From the NCBI GenBank assembly GCA_024229935.1, contig JAAERX010000002.1, positions 62,001 through 126,000 of the forward strand: 64,000 nt of DNA, given 5' to 3'. A program made the position numbers and the translations under genes. Source of the stretch: Gammaproteobacteria bacterium. GTDB taxonomy: Bacteria; Pseudomonadota; Gammaproteobacteria; Steroidobacterales; GCA-2729495. The notes below the pieces were generated by a model. That model worked only from the letters and a program-made list of their open reading frames with translations. It did not search any database and was not told the DNA's origin. How positions within the stretch are numbered: the first letter of the stretch is position 1; the number at the start of each line of letters is the position of its first letter. This document shows, one piece after another, positions 39,762 to 53,526 of the stretch.

Positions 39762-41855
39762 CTAATCCCGCCGGATAACCTCATCTACAATTCTAGCTGG
39801 CACCTCAGCGTACTTTAAAAATTCCATTGAGTAAGTCGCACGTCCCTGACTCATAGAACGCAGGTGTGTGGCATAACCAAACATTTCACCAAGTGGTACC
39901 TCGGCCCGGATAATCTTGCCTGCCGGTGACTCATCCATACCCTGTAATACACCACGGCGGCGGTTCAGGTCACCATTTACATCACCCATGTAGTCATCCG
40001 GGGTCACAATCTCGACGCTCATAATTGGCTCAAGTAATACCGGTGAGGCATTCTCAGCACCCTGCCTGAATGCCATTGAGCCAGCAATCTTAAATGCAAT
40101 CTCACTGGAATCAACATCATGGAAGGAGCCGTCATACAGCGTCACCTTGACATCAACCATTGGATAACCGGCAATCACTCCAGCCTCCATTTGCTCCTGC
40201 ACACCCTTTTCTACTGCCGGTATAAACTCTCTGGGAACTACGCCACCAGTGATCTCATTCAAAAATTCAAAACCTGCTCCGGGTTCCAATGGCTCAAGAC
40301 GCAGGAAAACATGTCCGTACTGTCCACGCCCACCGGACTGACGCACAAATTTACCTTCCTGCTCAACGGTCTTGCAGATAGTCTCACGATAAGCCACTCG
40401 TGGCCGACCTACATTAGCCGAAACACTAAATTCTCGTTTCATGCGATCAACAATAATATCCAGATGCAGTTCGCCCATACCTGAAATAATGGTCTGACCT
40501 GACTCTTCATCTGTATGCACTCGAAATGAGGGGTCTTCCTTGGCAAGCTTTTGTAGAGCTACTGCCAGCTTGTCTTGATCTGCTTTTGTTTTTGGTTCAA
40601 CAGCAACTGAAATAACTGGCTCAGGGAATTCCATACGTTCCAGCGTCAAAACATGCTTTGGGTCCACCAGACTATCGCCTGTAGTGACATCCTTAAGGCC
40701 AACTGCTGCTGCAATATCACCGGCCCGTACTTCCTGAATTTCTTCACGATCATTGGAATGCATCTGCAACAAACGGCCTATGCGCTCTTTCTTGCCTTTA
40801 ATCGGATTAAATATAGTGTCACCAGATTTCAGCACACCTGAATACACTCGGAAGAAGGTCAGACTTCCCACAAATGAATCTGTCGCTATTTTAAATGCCA
40901 GTGCCGCAAAGGGCTCATCATCACTTGATGGACGGGTTTCTTCTGATTTGCCATCTGCACCTATACCTTGAATGGCGGCCACATCAGTCGGCGCTGGCAT
41001 AAAATCAATGACAGCATCCAGCATTGCCTGAACGCCCTTGTTCTTGAATGCACTACCGCACAGAACAGGAACAATCTCATTAGCCAGTGTTCGACTACGC
41101 AAACCTTGACGAATTTCAGCTTCACTCAATTCACCAGTTTCAAGGTACTTATCCAGCAAAGCCTCATCAGCCTCTGCTGCCACCTCTATCATCTCACTGC
41201 GCATCTTTTGAGCCTGGTCAAGCAACTCATCAGGGATATCAGCAAATGTAAATACTGTACCCATATTTTCTTCTGCCCAGTAAATAGCTTGCATGCGAAT
41301 CAGGTCTACAACACCCTTAAAATTTTCCTCCGCACCTATGTTGAGTTGTAAAGGAACAGGGTTAGCACCCAGACGCTCTTTTACCTGCGCTATGACACGC
41401 TGGTAATCTGCACCTATACGATCCATCTTATTAATGAATATCATGCGCGGCACACTGTATTTGTTTGCCTGACGCCAGACAGTTTCTGTCTGAGGCTCAA
41501 CACCGCCAACAGAACAAAGCACCGTAATGGCACCATCAAGTACACGCAGTGACCGCTCGACCTCAATGGTGAAGTCAACATGACCAGGGGTATCTATAAT
41601 ATTGACGCGGTGCTGGGGGAACTGCTTGTCCATCCCTTTCCAGAAACAGGTTGTTGCAGCCGAGGTAATCGTAATACCCCGCTCCTGCTCCTGTTCCATC
41701 CAGTCCATCACGGCTGCACCGTCATGAACCTCACCTATCTTGTGGGAAATCCCTGTATAGAACAGGACACGTTCTGTGGTGGTTGTTTTACCGGCATCAA
41801 TATGGGCCATGATGCCAATGTTTCGATACCTGTCGATTGGAGTCGAACGAGCCAC
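39762..41855 (-). CDS. fusA: Elongation factor G
   Basis: EF-G is the GTPase that moves tRNAs and mRNA during translocation. The 697 residues start with GTG. G1 is [13 protein letters not shown] near residues 17-29, switch II is DTPGHVDF and NKMD gives base specificity; domains III-V follow, with the domain IV loop near [20 protein letters not shown]. It is preceded by rpsG by 33 bp. There is no tuf downstream. Confidence 0.98.
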   Translation of the reverse strand: MARSTPIDRYRNIGIMAHIDAGKTTTTERVLFYTGISHKIGEVHDGAAVMDWMEQEQERGITITSAATTCFWKGMDKQFPQHRVNIIDTPGHVDFTIEVERSLRVLDGAITVLCSVGGVEPQTETVWRQANKYSVPRMIFINKMDRIGADYQRVIAQVKERLGANPVPLQLNIGAEENFKGVVDLIRMQAIYWAEENMGTVFTFADIPDELLDQAQKMRSEMIEVAAEADEALLDKYLETGELSEAEIRQGLRSRTLANEIVPVLCGSAFKNKGVQAMLDAVIDFMPAPTDVAAIQGIGADGKSEETRPSSDDEPFAALAFKIATDSFVGSLTFFRVYSGVLKSGDTIFNPIKGKKERIGRLLQMHSNDREEIQEVRAGDIAAAVGLKDVTTGDSLVDPKHVLTLERMEFPEPVISVAVEPKTKADQDKLAVALQKLAKEDPSFRVHTDEESGQTIISGMGELHLDIIVDRMKREFSVSANVGRPRVAYRETICKTVEQEGKFVRQSGGRGQYGHVFLRLEPLEPGAGFEFLNEITGGVVPREFIPAVEKGVQEQMEAGVIAGYPMVDVKVTLYDGSFHDVDSSEIAFKIAGSMAFRQGAENASPVLLEPIMSVEIVTPDDYMGDVNGDLNRRRGVLQGMDESPAGKIIRAEVPLGEMFGYATHLRSMSQGRATYSMEFLKYAEVPARIVDEVIRRD

Positions 41856-41888
41856 ATCTGTACGCCTAAGAAATTGGTTTTATACAGC

Positions 41889-42380
<492 letters not shown>

Positions 42381-42423
42381 TCAGGTCATGCGTTAATTAA
42401 TATTTATAGTGTTACTGCAAAAG

Positions 42424-42795
42424 CTACTTAGGTCGTTTGGCGCCATATTTACTACGGCCATTACGACGATCACCTACGCCAGCACAATCAAGCGTGCCGC
42501 GAACAGTGTGGTAACGAACACCAGGCAAATCTTTTACGCGACCGCCACGAATCAATACCACCGAGTGCTCCTGAAGATTGTGGCCTTCACCACCAATGTA
42601 ACTCGTTACTTCAAAACCATTAGTAAGCCTGACACGAGCAACCTTACGCATTGCTGAGTTTGGCTTCTTCGGAGTTGTGGTATACACCCTGGTGCATACG
42701 CCACGTTTTTGTGGACTGCTATCCAGTGCAGGCACATTACTTTTAACCTGCTTGGTCTTGCGTTGCCCGCGTACGAGTTGATTAACGGTTGCCAT
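42424..42795 (-). CDS. rpsL: Small ribosomal subunit protein S12
   Basis: S12 monitors decoding in the A site. The 123 residues carry [20 protein letters not shown] and [20 protein letters not shown]. The lysines at the streptomycin-resistance positions (TPKKPNS and [10 protein letters not shown] regions) are wild type. It is the first gene after the promoter that follows rpoC. Confidence 0.97.
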   Translation of the reverse strand: MATVNQLVRGQRKTKQVKSNVPALDSSPQKRGVCTRVYTTTPKKPNSAMRKVARVRLTNGFEVTSYIGGEGHNLQEHSVVLIRGGRVKDLPGVRYHTVRGTLDCAGVGDRRNGRSKYGAKRPK

Positions 42796-42835
42796 GTATA
42801 AACTCTTGCCTGTTATCTAGTGTTATATGGTTTCA

Positions 42836-42853
42836 GGACAGACTATTCTGTCC
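42836..42853 (-). other. Hairpin in rpsL leader
   Basis: GGACAGA and TCTGTCC (7 bp, 4-nt loop) form a perfect hairpin about 40 nt upstream of rpsL. It may be a ribosomal-protein or processing site; no function is known from sequence. Confidence 0.4.
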
Positions 42854-42866
42854 CTAAATATTTTAC

Positions 42867-42886
42867 CAACCCGCTCCAGCGGGTTG
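42867..42886 (-). terminator. Hairpin after rpoC, at the start of the rpsL leader
   Basis: An 8-bp perfect stem CAACCCGC/GCGGGTTG with a 4-nt loop. On the minus strand it is followed by GTAAAATATTTAGGG, a weak T-run. It overlaps the expected start of the rpsL transcript, so it may act as a partial terminator of rpoBC or as a leader hairpin. Confidence 0.5.
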
Positions 42887-42889
42887 CGC

Positions 42890-42919
42890 ATTCTATTTGT
42901 GCTGCCTAAACCCTGTCAA
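42890..42919 (-). promoter_or_regulatory. Promoter of rpsL-rpsG-fusA
   Basis: TTGACA (42914-42919, perfect -35) and TAGAAT (42890-42895) are 18 bp apart on the minus strand. Predicted start is near 42883. It makes the str genes able to be transcribed apart from rpoBC. Confidence 0.75.
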
Positions 42920-42996
42920 GCTGCACAAATACGCTCAATGTGCCTGAAATGCCTGATTTACAGGCACTTTCCCTACCTGTTTCCCTGCAATTTCAG

Positions 42997-45900
42997 CTAA
43001 CTTGCTGTAGTGCCAGATTCTTCTGCTGCTGGTTCACTTGCCACTACCTCAACCTCAGGAGTTGCAGGAGCATCCTCTGCAGCAGTGACCTGCTCCAGAA
43101 CTGCCAGCTCATCAACCAATAACTGCTCACGAGAACGTCGCTGTTCCTGATGGAACTTAAACCCGGTTCCTGCAGGAATTAATCGACCTACAATGACGTT
43201 CTCCTTCAAGCCGCGCAAATCATCACGCAAGCCCTTCACGGCTGCTTCTGTCAATACCCGAGTAGTCTCCTGGAATGATGCCGCAGAAATAAATGACTCC
43301 GTCGCCAATGACGCTTTTGTTATACCTAACAGCAATGGCTCATATGTGGCCGGCGTAAGGTTTGGTGCAAGAGCCTCATTAGTTTCAAGCAGTCTTGAGC
43401 GATCCAGCTGCTCACCGCGCAGCAGGTTTGTATCGCCTGCATCTGCAACCTCAATCTTGCGCAACATCTGACGAATAATCACTTCTATATGCTTATCGTT
43501 AATTTTCACACCCTGCAGACGGTATACATCCTGAATTTCGCCAACCAGGTATTCAGCTAACGACTCAACACCACGTAAACGTAAAATATCATGCGGGGTA
43601 GGTTCACCGTCAGCAATAAACTCGCCTTTTTCAACCTGTTCACCTTCGAAGACACTAAGATGACGCCATTTTGGTATCAACGTCTCATGGTTTTCACCCG
43701 TTTCATCGGTAATAACCAGACGAACCTTGCCCTTAGTTTCCTTGCCAAAGCTAATGGTGCCAGTGTGTTCGGCCATAATGCCGGCATCTTTAGGCTTACG
43801 CGCTTCAAACAAATCAGCAACTCGGGGCAAACCACCGGTGATATCACGTGTCTTTGAACTCTCTTGCGGAATTCGGGCAATAACATCACCCACCAAAACA
43901 TCCGCTCCATCAGTCATAGCAACCAGTGCACCAGGTGGCAATGCATAAACAGCCGGTATTTCAGTATTAGCAAAGCAGATTTCCTTGCCCTTGCCATCAA
44001 TCAGTTTGGCTGTTGGACGCAGATCTTTACCACCTGCAGGACGCTGTTTTGGATCCATAACAACAATACTGCTTAGACCGGTAACTTCATCTTCCTCTTC
44101 GATGACCGTTAAGCCTTCTTTGATATCCTCGAATTTAAGCTTACCTGCCACCTCAGAAATAACTGGGTGAGTATGAGGATCCCAGGTTGCAACAATCTGA
44201 CCGGGGCCTGCTTTATCACCGTCAGCAATTGAAATCATGGCACCATAAGGCAGTTTATAGCGTTCCCGCTCACGACCATTATCATCAATCACACCCACTT
44301 CACCTGAACGACTAACCGCAACAAGATGACCCTTGGCGTGTTTTACGGTCTTCACATTATGCAGTCGCACTGTGCCACCGTTTTTTACTTCAACGCTATT
44401 CGCAGCAGCAGCTCGGGAAGCAGCACCACCAATATGGAAGGTACGCATAGTTAGCTGTGTGCCAGGCTCACCAATGGACTGAGCTGCTATAACACCCACT
44501 GCTTCACCCTTATTGATTTTGTGACCTCGTGCAAGGTCGCGGCCATAACACTGAGCACAAACACCGTAACGAGTAGCACAACTAATTGCGGAGCGAACCT
44601 TAACGTGATCGATGCCATTATCTTCCAGCACCTGGACCATCTTTTCGTCCATCACCACACCAGCAGCCATCACAACCTTATCCGAACCCGGCGCCGTTGC
44701 ATCTTTGGCCAGTACACGGCCCAACACGCGCTCGTGTAAGGGCTCTACGACATCACCACCTTCAACTAGTGGCGATACCCACAAACCGTTATCCGTTCCG
44801 CAATCATCTTCAGTAACAACCAGATCCTGCGCCACATCTACCAGACGTCGTGTCAGGTAACCGGAGTTCGCTGTCTTAAGCGCAGTATCTGCCAGACCCT
44901 TACGAGCACCATGAGTAGAGATGAAGTACTGCAGAACGTCCAGACCCTCACGGAAGTTCGCAGTAATAGGTGTCTCAATAATAGAGCCGTCAGGCTTGGC
45001 CATCAGGCCTCGCATACCCGCCAGCTGACGAATCTGCGCAGCAGAACCACGCGCGCCGGAGTCAGCCATCATATAGATCGAGTTGAATGAAGGCTGCTCA
45101 ACAGCCTCACCCTTGGCGTTAATGACTTCATCGGTGCCCAGCTTGTCCATCATAGACTTCGCCACCTGGTCATTAGTGCGAGACCAGATATCAACAACTT
45201 TGTTGTAACGCTCACCATCGGTTACCAGACCACTGGCATATTGATCCTGGATATCACGGACCTCATCCTCTGCAACACGCAGAATTGCAGGCTTTTCTTC
45301 TGGGATAACCATATCGTTTATACCAATAGAAATACCGGCACGAGTTGAGTAAGCAAAGCCGGTGTACATCAGCTGATCAGCAAAAACGACTGTTGCCTTA
45401 AGGCCAACCTGACGATAACAAGTATTGATAAGGTTAGAGATTGCACGCTTGCTAAGGTCCCGATTGATGTTATCAAAACTCATACCTTCGGGAAGAATGT
45501 CGGATAACAATGAACGGCCAACTGTTGTATCAACCGTACGGGTACGATGCCTAATTTCTCCGTCTTCTGTTTCGACGCTGTCTTTGATGCGCACTTTGAT
45601 CTTGGCATTCAGGTCAACAACAAACTCACCATCATCACCCTTATTCTGCCGCGCACGATGCACTTCGGAAACATCGGAGAAGACCATGCCTTCACCACGA
45701 GCATTAATACGCTCACGAGTCATGTAATAAAGACCAAGTACCACATCCTGTGAAGGCACAATAATTGGCTCACCGTTTGCGGGTGACAGAATATTGTTTG
45801 ACGCCATCATCAGGGCACGTGCTTCCAGCTGTGCCTCCAGTGAAAGGGGTACGTGCACAGCCATCTGGTCACCATCAAAGTCGGCATTGAATGCTGTACA

Positions 45901-47259
45901 GACAAGTGGATGCAACTGAATGGCCTTACCTTCAATCAATACCGGCTCAAAAGCCTGGATACCGAGACGATGAAGAGTTGGTGCACGGTTAAGCATAACG
46001 GGATGCTCGCGAATCACCTGAGCAAGAATGTCCCAGACCTCAGAGCCTTCACGCTCAACCAGACGCTTGGCAGCCTTAATTGTTGAAGCTTCACCACGCA
46101 GTTGTAGCTTGGAGAAAATGAATGGCTTAAACAATTCCAGAGCCATTTTCTTTGGCAAACCACACTGATGTAGTTTCAGTGTTGGGCCCACCACAATAAC
46201 TGAACGACCAGAGTAATCGACTCGCTTACCCAGCAAGTTCTGTCGGAAACGACCCTGCTTACCCTTGATCATATCGGCAAGGGATTTCAGCGGACGTTTA
46301 TTAGTACCTGTGATAGCACGACCGCGACGGCCGTTATCAAGCAATGCATCGGCTGATTCTTGCAACATGCGTTTTTCATTACGCACGATAATATCAGGCG
46401 CATTCAATTCCAGCAGTCGCCGCAGGCGATTATTACGGTTAATAACTCGACGGTATAGATCGTTAAGGTCAGAAGTTGCAAAACGACCGCCATCCAACGG
46501 TACCAGCGGACGCAAATCCGGCGGTAGCACAGGCATTACAGTTAACACCATCCACTCAGGCTTAATGCCTGAATCACGGAATGCTTCAAGCAGCTTCAGA
46601 CGCTTAGACAAACGTTTGATCTTGGTCTCAGATGAGGTGCCATTGATCTCATCCCGCACTTTGGTTACTTCACTGTGCAACTCGATGGTCTTCAACATAG
46701 CGTGCACAGCTTCAGCACCCATACGAGCATCAAACTCATCACCATATTCTTCCATGGCATCAAGGTACTGCTCATCATTCATCAGGGAACCACGCTCAAG
46801 CGGGGTCATGCCCTCATCAACGACAACGAATGCCTCAAAATAAAGCACTCGCTCAATTTCACGCAGCGTCATATCCAGCATCAGACCTATGCGCGATGGC
46901 AGAGACTTCAGGAACCAGATGTGCGCAACAGGGCTCGCAAGGTCAATGTGCGCCATACGTTCACGCCGCACTTTTGTTTGCGTAACCTCAACACCGCACT
47001 TCTCACAAACCACGCCGCGATGCTTAAGGCGCTTGTACTTACCGCACAGACACTCATAGTCCTTAACCGGGCCAAATATCTTGGCGCAGAAAAGTCCATC
47101 GCGCTCCGGTTTAAAGGTTCGGTAGTTAATGGTCTCCGGCTTCTTAACCTCGCCCCAGGACCACGACTTGATCATCTCCGGCGATGCCAGACCAATTCGT
47201 ATGGCATCAAATTCTTCTACCGTATTCTGCGTTTTAAATATATTTAGTAAGTCGCGCAT
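42997..47259 (-). CDS. rpoC: RNA polymerase beta' subunit
   Basis: Beta' carries the catalytic magnesium. The 1420 residues contain the first zinc site [20 protein letters not shown] near residues 70-90, the catalytic loop [15 protein letters not shown] near residue 460, and the second zinc site [15 protein letters not shown] near residues 890-900. The C-terminus is slightly longer than in E. coli (1407) because of a tail rich in A, P, E and V ending [15 protein letters not shown]. rpoB precedes it by 35 bp. Two hairpins just after the stop (GTGCCTG/CAGGCAC) could be weak terminators. Confidence 0.98.
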   Translation of the reverse strand: MRDLLNIFKTQNTVEEFDAIRIGLASPEMIKSWSWGEVKKPETINYRTFKPERDGLFCAKIFGPVKDYECLCGKYKRLKHRGVVCEKCGVEVTQTKVRRERMAHIDLASPVAHIWFLKSLPSRIGLMLDMTLREIERVLYFEAFVVVDEGMTPLERGSLMNDEQYLDAMEEYGDEFDARMGAEAVHAMLKTIELHSEVTKVRDEINGTSSETKIKRLSKRLKLLEAFRDSGIKPEWMVLTVMPVLPPDLRPLVPLDGGRFATSDLNDLYRRVINRNNRLRRLLELNAPDIIVRNEKRMLQESADALLDNGRRGRAITGTNKRPLKSLADMIKGKQGRFRQNLLGKRVDYSGRSVIVVGPTLKLHQCGLPKKMALELFKPFIFSKLQLRGEASTIKAAKRLVEREGSEVWDILAQVIREHPVMLNRAPTLHRLGIQAFEPVLIEGKAIQLHPLVCTAFNADFDGDQMAVHVPLSLEAQLEARALMMASNNILSPANGEPIIVPSQDVVLGLYYMTRERINARGEGMVFSDVSEVHRARQNKGDDGEFVVDLNAKIKVRIKDSVETEDGEIRHRTRTVDTTVGRSLLSDILPEGMSFDNINRDLSKRAISNLINTCYRQVGLKATVVFADQLMYTGFAYSTRAGISIGINDMVIPEEKPAILRVAEDEVRDIQDQYASGLVTDGERYNKVVDIWSRTNDQVAKSMMDKLGTDEVINAKGEAVEQPSFNSIYMMADSGARGSAAQIRQLAGMRGLMAKPDGSIIETPITANFREGLDVLQYFISTHGARKGLADTALKTANSGYLTRRLVDVAQDLVVTEDDCGTDNGLWVSPLVEGGDVVEPLHERVLGRVLAKDATAPGSDKVVMAAGVVMDEKMVQVLEDNGIDHVKVRSAISCATRYGVCAQCYGRDLARGHKINKGEAVGVIAAQSIGEPGTQLTMRTFHIGGAASRAAAANSVEVKNGGTVRLHNVKTVKHAKGHLVAVSRSGEVGVIDDNGRERERYKLPYGAMISIADGDKAGPGQIVATWDPHTHPVISEVAGKLKFEDIKEGLTVIEEEDEVTGLSSIVVMDPKQRPAGGKDLRPTAKLIDGKGKEICFANTEIPAVYALPPGALVAMTDGADVLVGDVIARIPQESSKTRDITGGLPRVADLFEARKPKDAGIMAEHTGTISFGKETKGKVRLVITDETGENHETLIPKWRHLSVFEGEQVEKGEFIADGEPTPHDILRLRGVESLAEYLVGEIQDVYRLQGVKINDKHIEVIIRQMLRKIEVADAGDTNLLRGEQLDRSRLLETNEALAPNLTPATYEPLLLGITKASLATESFISAASFQETTRVLTEAAVKGLRDDLRGLKENVIVGRLIPAGTGFKFHQEQRRSREQLLVDELAVLEQVTAAEDAPATPEVEVVASEPAAEESGTTAS

Positions 47260-47294
47260 AATTCACCTGCTAGCTTATTAGGCTTGCGTCTGTA

Positions 47295-50200
47295 TTAGTC
47301 CTGCTCAAGATCAATATTGATTCCGAGAGAGCGAATTTCTTTGACGAGCACATTAAAGGATTCTGGCATTCCAGCCTCAATTTCTTGCGTGCCATCGACA
47401 ATGTTTTTGTACATCTTGGTACGTCCCTGCACATCATCTGACTTAACTGTCAGCATTTCCTGCAAGGTATGAGCGGCACCATAAGCCTCAAGAGCCCAGA
47501 CCTCCATCTCACCGAACCGCTGTCCACCAAACTGCGCTTTACCTCCCAGCGGCTGCTGGGTAACCAGGCTGTAAGGCCCAGTCGAACGCGCATGCATCTT
47601 GTCATCAACCAGATGATTCAGCTTCAGCATGTACATGTAGCCAACGGTAACTGGACGGTGGAAAGTTTCACCACTACGGCCATCGATCAGAGTCATCTGA
47701 CCAGACTCAGGCACTCCACCAAGTTTCAGCAGCCCCTTAATCTCAGCCTCGGACGCCCCATCGAATACCGGCGTAGCCATTGGCACACCGTTTCGAAGAT
47801 TACCAGCAAGCTCATCAACTTCAGCATCACTGAGGCTCTTGATGTCCTCTTCCTGACCACCACTCTTGTTGTAAACCTGATCAAGAAAGTCACGGACCTT
47901 CTTGGTGCCCGCACCGGTGTCTACAAGATCAGCAATCTTGCCGCCTAGCGCTTTGGCTGCAAGCCCAAGATGGACCTCCAGTACCTGCCCAACATTCATA
48001 CGTGAAGGCACGCCCAATGGGTTCAGTACAACATCGACCGGGGTGCCGTCTTCAGCGTAAGGCATATCTTCCACTGGAACAATCGTGGAGATAACACCCT
48101 TGTTACCATGACGACCAGCCATCTTGTCACCCGGCTGAATACGACGTTTAACGGCAAGGTAAACCTTGACCATCTTAAGTACGCCCGGAGCCAGATCATC
48201 GCCAGCAGTAATTTTCTGTTTCTTCTCTTCGAAGCGAACATCAAATTCTTCTCGCTGTGCCTTAAGACGCTTAGCTGCTTTTTCCAGGGATGCATTGGCA
48301 TCATCATTCTTCAGGCGAATAGCAAACCACTGGTCATGCTCAAGTTCATCAAGATACGCCTTAGTAAGCTTGCTGCCTTTGCTCAATTTATTAGGGCCGC
48401 CATCTGCTTGCTTGCCAATCAACATACGTTCAACACGCTCAAAGATGTCTTTCTCAAGTATGCGCTGCTGATCATCAAGATCCTTACGCACACTTTCAAG
48501 CTCTGCCGCTTCTATAGAAAGAGCTCGTGCATCTTTTTCAATACCATCACGTGTAAACACACGTACATCAATTACGGTACCGTCCATGCCCGGAGGCACA
48601 CGCAGTGACGTATCTTTCACATCAGATGCTTTCTCACCAAAGATAGCCCTCAGGAGCTTTTCCTCAGGTGTTAGCTGAGTTTCACCCTTCGGCGTCACCT
48701 TGCCGACCAGAATGTCGCCCGCATTAACTTCTGCACCGATAAAAGCAATACCAGCATCATCCAGTTTAGCCAGCGCCGAATCACCTACATTGGGGATATC
48801 CGCTGAAACCTCTTCAGAGCCGAGCTTGGTATCGCGTGCGACACAACTCAGCTCCTCGATGTGGATAGTAGTGAATCGATCCTCTTCAACCAGCCGTTCA
48901 GAGATAAGGATGGAATCCTCAAAGTTGTAACCATTCCAGGGCATAAATGCGACCAGCATATTCTGACCCAGAGCCAGCTCACCCAAGCTAGTGGATGCAC
49001 CATCTGCCAGCACATCACCACGGGAAATTTTATCGCCAGCATGTGCCAGTGGACGCTGATTCATGCAGGTATTTTGGTTAGAACGCGTGTACTTCGTCAG
49101 GTTGTAAATATCTACGCCCGACTCAGCAACAGTTGTTTCATCATCATTGACACGTACAACAATACGCCCGGCATCAACAGAGTCGACTACACCGCCACGT
49201 TTGGCAATTACAGTCACGCCCGAGTCAATTGCTACCCGAGCCTCCATACCGGTACCCACAAGCGGAGTATCAGCGCGCAGTGTTGGCACAGCCTGGCGTT
49301 GCATATTTGAGCCCATGAGTGCGCGATTAGCATCATCGTGCTCAAGAAACGGCACCAAAGATGCAGCAACAGATACCGTCTGACGAGGCGAAACATCCAT
49401 GTATTTGATGTTTTCTTTCGGTAGCAATGTAAATTCATTGTTATAACGAACTGACACCAGATCTTCGACAAGCATACCTTTGCTGTCAGTCTCTGCATTT
49501 GCCTGCGCAATAACAAACTGACCTTCTTCAATCGCCGATAAATACTCGATCTCATCAGTAACCTTGCCATCCTTAACCTTACGATAGGGTGTTTCAAGGA
49601 AACCATAATCATTAGTACGAGCATAGACAGCCAGTGAGTTAATCAGGCCAATATTTGGGCCTTCAGGTGTCTCAATAGGGCATACACGACCATAGTGCGT
49701 CGGATGCACATCACGCACCTCAAAGCCTGCACGCTCACGAGTCAAACCACCTGGCCCAAGCGCCGATACACGGCGTTTATGAGTTACTTCAGACAATGGG
49801 TTGTTCTGATCCATAAACTGCGAAAGCTGGCTGGAACCAAAAAATTCCTTTACAGCAGCAGCAACAGGTTTGGCATTAATCATTTCCTGAGGCATCAGGC
49901 CTTCAGAATCTGCCAATGTCAGGCGTTCTTTGACAGCACGTTCAACACGCACCAAACCTACACGGAAAGCATTTTCGGCCATCTCTCCAACGCTTCTTAC
50001 GCGACGGTTACCAAGATGGTCAATATCATCAACATTACCCTTGCCGTTACGGATATCCATCAATACCTGCAGCACAGCCAGCACATCATCCTGATCCAGG
50101 ACGCCACTGCCTTCACTATCATCACGGCCAACGCGACGATTGAATTTCATCCGCCCAACGCCGGAAAGGTCATAGCGCTCAGGATTAAAAAACAGGTTGT

Positions 50201-51404
50201 TGAACAGGTTTTCAGCAGCATCCTTGGTTGGCGGCTCGCCTGGGCGCATCATCCTGTATATTTCTACCAACGCTTCTAGCTGTGTAGATGAAGGATCAAC
50301 CCGCAAGGTATTGGAGATGTAAGGGCCTTCATCAAGATCATTTACATGCAGCGTACGAATATGCTGCACGCCTGCCGCTAGTAATGCCTGAATTAACTCT
50401 TCTGTAAGCTCAGTATTTGCCTCAGCCAGCGGCTCACCCTCTTCATTAAGCAGGATCTCACCCGTCTCTTCATCCATGATTGTACGCGCGAGAACCTTAC
50501 CCTCAAGATACCCAGTCGGTACTACTATGGTGTCGGCCTTGGATTTCTCCAATTCCTTAACGTGACGGGCAGTAACACGTCGCCCTTCAGCAACAATAGT
50601 TTTGCGGCCAATCTTAATATCAAAAGTCGCATTCTCACCACGTAAACGCTGCGGTACCAACCCCATCTCAATCTTGTCTTCTCCAAGAAAGAAATCATTG
50701 GTGTCAAAAAAGATTTCAAGAATCTCTTCCTTTTCAAGACCAAGAGCGCGCAGGAAAATAGTGACAGGCAGTTTACGACGACGATCGATACGCACAAATA
50801 CGCTGTCTTTCGCATCAAACTCAAAATCAAGCCATGAACCACGGTAGGGAATTACCCTTGCCGAGAACAGCAACTTACCAGATGAGTGTGACTTGCCTTT
50901 GTCGTGATCAAAGAACACACCCGGTGAACGATGCAGCTGCGAAACGATGACACGCTCGGTACCATTAACTACAAAAGTACCGTTATCTGTCATCAATGGC
51001 ATTTCACCAAGATAGACTTCCTGGTCACGAATCTCCTTAATCGGCTTCGGCTTCTTGCTAGCCGGAGCATCCTTATCATAAATGACCAAACGGACCTGCA
51101 CTCGCAAGGGCGCAGCAAACGTTAGGCCACGAACCTGACATTCCTTGACATCAAATACAGGCGTACCGAGTTCATAACTAACGAACTCAAGTGCTGCCGT
51201 ACCAGAATAGCTGACAATCGGAAACACGCTTTTAAATGCAGCGAGTATCCCTCTGTCTTTACGATCAGCTGACGCTGTATCGGTTTGCAGGAATTTGCGG
51301 TAGGAATCCAGCTGGATTGACAACAGGTATGGAGCATCCATGACGCTCATTTGTTTGCCAAAATCCTTACGGATACGCTTTTTCTCAGTAAAGGAATATG
51401 CCAT
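47295..51404 (-). CDS. rpoB: RNA polymerase beta subunit
   Basis: The 1369-residue beta subunit with typical domains; beta forms one side of the cleft. The rifampicin region reads [20 protein letters not shown] then [17 protein letters not shown], which shows the susceptible residues at the usual resistance positions. The C-terminal clamp part has [20 protein letters not shown]. Length and order (rplJL-rpoBC) are standard. Confidence 0.98.
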   Translation of the reverse strand: MAYSFTEKKRIRKDFGKQMSVMDAPYLLSIQLDSYRKFLQTDTASADRKDRGILAAFKSVFPIVSYSGTAALEFVSYELGTPVFDVKECQVRGLTFAAPLRVQVRLVIYDKDAPASKKPKPIKEIRDQEVYLGEMPLMTDNGTFVVNGTERVIVSQLHRSPGVFFDHDKGKSHSSGKLLFSARVIPYRGSWLDFEFDAKDSVFVRIDRRRKLPVTIFLRALGLEKEEILEIFFDTNDFFLGEDKIEMGLVPQRLRGENATFDIKIGRKTIVAEGRRVTARHVKELEKSKADTIVVPTGYLEGKVLARTIMDEETGEILLNEEGEPLAEANTELTEELIQALLAAGVQHIRTLHVNDLDEGPYISNTLRVDPSSTQLEALVEIYRMMRPGEPPTKDAAENLFNNLFFNPERYDLSGVGRMKFNRRVGRDDSEGSGVLDQDDVLAVLQVLMDIRNGKGNVDDIDHLGNRRVRSVGEMAENAFRVGLVRVERAVKERLTLADSEGLMPQEMINAKPVAAAVKEFFGSSQLSQFMDQNNPLSEVTHKRRVSALGPGGLTRERAGFEVRDVHPTHYGRVCPIETPEGPNIGLINSLAVYARTNDYGFLETPYRKVKDGKVTDEIEYLSAIEEGQFVIAQANAETDSKGMLVEDLVSVRYNNEFTLLPKENIKYMDVSPRQTVSVAASLVPFLEHDDANRALMGSNMQRQAVPTLRADTPLVGTGMEARVAIDSGVTVIAKRGGVVDSVDAGRIVVRVNDDETTVAESGVDIYNLTKYTRSNQNTCMNQRPLAHAGDKISRGDVLADGASTSLGELALGQNMLVAFMPWNGYNFEDSILISERLVEEDRFTTIHIEELSCVARDTKLGSEEVSADIPNVGDSALAKLDDAGIAFIGAEVNAGDILVGKVTPKGETQLTPEEKLLRAIFGEKASDVKDTSLRVPPGMDGTVIDVRVFTRDGIEKDARALSIEAAELESVRKDLDDQQRILEKDIFERVERMLIGKQADGGPNKLSKGSKLTKAYLDELEHDQWFAIRLKNDDANASLEKAAKRLKAQREEFDVRFEEKKQKITAGDDLAPGVLKMVKVYLAVKRRIQPGDKMAGRHGNKGVISTIVPVEDMPYAEDGTPVDVVLNPLGVPSRMNVGQVLEVHLGLAAKALGGKIADLVDTGAGTKKVRDFLDQVYNKSGGQEEDIKSLSDAEVDELAGNLRNGVPMATPVFDGASEAEIKGLLKLGGVPESGQMTLIDGRSGETFHRPVTVGYMYMLKLNHLVDDKMHARSTGPYSLVTQQPLGGKAQFGGQRFGEMEVWALEAYGAAHTLQEMLTVKSDDVQGRTKMYKNIVDGTQEIEAGMPESFNVLVKEIRSLGINIDLEQD

Positions 51405-51551
51405 CTATCAGCACCTCGCACGCTTACACGTTGCGTCTGTGTATCTATTTAAGCAATGCAAGAGCGCGCCAACAGCAATCTGCCGCAGCACCTCTTGCGT
51501 GTTCATACAATCAAACAAAAACAGTTTCAATGCTTTAGTTCGCAAACGGTC

Positions 51552-51926
51552 TTACTTCAGCTCAACGGTGCCGCCGGCTTCTTCCAGACCCTTCTTCAGC
51601 TCTTCAGCCTCAGCTTTGGAAACCGCTTCTTTCAGCGTTGAAGGTGTACCTTCAACAGCATCTTTAGCTTCCTTCAGACCCAAACCAGTAACAGCACGGA
51701 CAGCCTTAATAACTGAAACCTTGTTATCACCAAAGCCGGTCAGAACTAAGTCGAACTCATCTTTCTCTTCTTCTGCAGCAGCTTCACCACCCGCAGCTGC
51801 AGCAACTGCAACTGGCGCGGCGGCAGATACGCCCCAATCTTCTTCAAGCTCATTAATGAGCTCAACCAGCTCCAATACAGGCATTTCGCCCAGAGCTTTC
51901 TTGATATCTTCACGTGAAACAGACAT
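51552..51926 (-). CDS. rplL: Large ribosomal subunit protein L7/L12
   Basis: L7/L12 forms the stalk that recruits GTPase factors. The 124 residues have the N-terminal dimer domain ([20 protein letters not shown]), an Ala-rich hinge (about 35-52), and the C-terminal factor-binding domain with [20 protein letters not shown]. Expected place after rplJ. Confidence 0.97.
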   Translation of the reverse strand: MSVSREDIKKALGEMPVLELVELINELEEDWGVSAAAPVAVAAAAGGEAAAEEEKDEFDLVLTGFGDNKVSVIKAVRAVTGLGLKEAKDAVEGTPSTLKEAVSKAEAEELKKGLEEAGGTVELK

Positions 51927-51988
51927 TTAACTTCTCCTGAAATACTTTTTTCGTTACCGAATACTTTAAAAATGGACAGTTCATCCGC

Positions 51989-52516
51989 TTATGCGGCTTG
52001 TTGCTGATCCCGATAGGCTGCGAGCAGCCGTACAAATTTGCCTTGAGGCTCGGCAATAGTGCGAACGAACTTGCTTGCTGGCGCCTGTAACAGTCCGAGT
52101 AATTGTCCTCGGGCCTGATCCAGTGTCGGCAATTTCGCGAGTCGGTCCAGATCACTTGCGGGGTACGCTGTGCCACCAATGGCTACTGCCTGGGTGACGA
52201 GCTGCTCACAAGTCTTGGCAAAATCCTTAACGATCCGGGCAGCAGCGCCTGGGTCCTCTTTAGAAAATGCAAGAATGATTGGACCGGTAAGCGAATCAGC
52301 AAGACATTCGAACTCGGTGCCGTCAATAGCCCGCTTTGCAAGGGTGTTCTTAACGACGCGTACGTAAACGCCTTCATTCCGGGCCTTAGCCCTGAACTCA
52401 GTCATTTGCTCAACAGTCATACCACGGTAATCCGCAGCAATAGCTGACAACGCTCCTGTTGCCACCTCATTCACCTCTGCAACAAGAGCCTTCTTGTCTT
52501 CGAGTCTGAGTGCCAT
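51989..52516 (-). CDS. rplJ: Large ribosomal subunit protein L10
   Basis: L10 anchors the L7/L12 dimers. The 175 residues contain [20 protein letters not shown] and the C-terminal helix [20 protein letters not shown]. In E. coli the L10-L12 complex represses its own mRNA through the leader upstream; a likely counterpart lies at 52517-52835. Confidence 0.96.
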   Translation of the reverse strand: MALRLEDKKALVAEVNEVATGALSAIAADYRGMTVEQMTEFRAKARNEGVYVRVVKNTLAKRAIDGTEFECLADSLTGPIILAFSKEDPGAAARIVKDFAKTCEQLVTQAVAIGGTAYPASDLDRLAKLPTLDQARGQLLGLLQAPASKFVRTIAEPQGKFVRLLAAYRDQQQAA

Positions 52517-52835
52517 CTAATTCTCCTGGCCTCTATACCACTAAACAGTTGCAACCAAACAGCAGCACAACCACCTGTGATGGGCACCTTCACCAGGAAA
52601 CCTGATTCGGGTAACGCCACCTGCGCAGGCCGACCTTACGATCATTAAGCTCCCGATCACCTACTTCGGTTGCACCTACGGTCTCTGATGCTTGGACAAG
52701 GCTTTTGGTCTTGTCCATCATTTCAACAGCCGGGGTCAACCCCCAACCTATGGAATTCTTACAGCATCTCTACTGCAATCAGGTTTAAAAACTTTCGGGG
52801 CTTTACCCCGCCACCTCTTAAACCCTTCTAAACTT
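52517..52835 (-). ncRNA. rplA-rplJ spacer, probable L10 leader
   Basis: A 319-nt gene-free region upstream of rplJ on the same transcript. It holds a hairpin with GGACAAG/CTTGTCC arms and, nearer rplJ, ACCGTAGGTGCAACCGAAG-type sequence resembling the L10 leader that binds L10-L12 in enterics. The match was made by eye. A clear internal promoter was not found. Confidence 0.55.
52785..52809 (-). terminator. Attenuator-like hairpin after rplA
   Basis: CGGGG/CCCCG stem with a 5-nt loop, about 25 bp past the rplA stop, followed on the minus strand by GAAAGTTTTT. The short stem and broken T-run suggest partial termination that lowers L10-L12 and rpoBC transcription relative to rplKA. Confidence 0.45.
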
Positions 52836-53525
52836 TTAAACTGTTGCCTGATCTACGACCACGCCAGGGCCCATCGTTGAAGAAACAGTCAGCTTTTTCA
52901 TATAGACACCTTTAGCTGAAGTCGGCTTTGCCTTCTGCAGGTCTGCCAGTAATGCAGAAAGATTCTCTTTCAGTGCATCCAGCTCAAAATCAGCCTGGCC
53001 AATCGAACAATGAATAATTCCCGCTTTATCTGTACGGTAAGTAACCTGTCCTGACTTGGCATTTTTAACTGCAGCTTCAACATCCTGCGTTACCGTCCCA
53101 ACTTTTGGGTTAGGCATAAGACCACGTGGCCCAAGCACCTTGCCAAGCTGACCTACAATGCGCATTGCGTCAGGCGTGGCAATTACTGTGTCAAAATCCA
53201 TTTCACCGGCTTTTACTTTCTCAGCAAGATCCTCAAAGCCAACGATGTCTGCTCCTGCGGCCTTAGCCTTCTCGGCATTCTCACCCTGAGTAAATACAGC
53301 AACCCGCACTGTCTTACCTGTACCATTAGGCAGCACAGTTGAACCACGTACCGCCTGGTCTGATTTCTTTGGATCCACACCAAGGTTAATGGCTATATCA
53401 ATTGACTCTTTAAACTTTGCTGTTGCCAGTTCTTTCACCAGCACAAGCGCCTCATCAACAGACTTAACATCAGCATGAGAAGTTTTTTCTGCTATAAGTT
53501 TGGCTTTTTTACTCAACTTAGCCAT
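52836..53525 (-). CDS. rplA: Large ribosomal subunit protein L1
   Basis: L1 is the mobile stalk next to the E site and a translational repressor of rplK-rplA in E. coli. The 229 residues contain [20 protein letters not shown] and [20 protein letters not shown], both family hallmarks. It follows rplK by 1 bp. Confidence 0.97.
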   Translation of the reverse strand: MAKLSKKAKLIAEKTSHADVKSVDEALVLVKELATAKFKESIDIAINLGVDPKKSDQAVRGSTVLPNGTGKTVRVAVFTQGENAEKAKAAGADIVGFEDLAEKVKAGEMDFDTVIATPDAMRIVGQLGKVLGPRGLMPNPKVGTVTQDVEAAVKNAKSGQVTYRTDKAGIIHCSIGQADFELDALKENLSALLADLQKAKPTSAKGVYMKKLTVSSTMGPGVVVDQATV

Positions 53526-53526
53526 A

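Noticed and set aside
46265-47247. Plus-strand frames of about 190 residues inside rpoC
   Set aside because: They are antisense shadows of a highly conserved gene with no independent signals.
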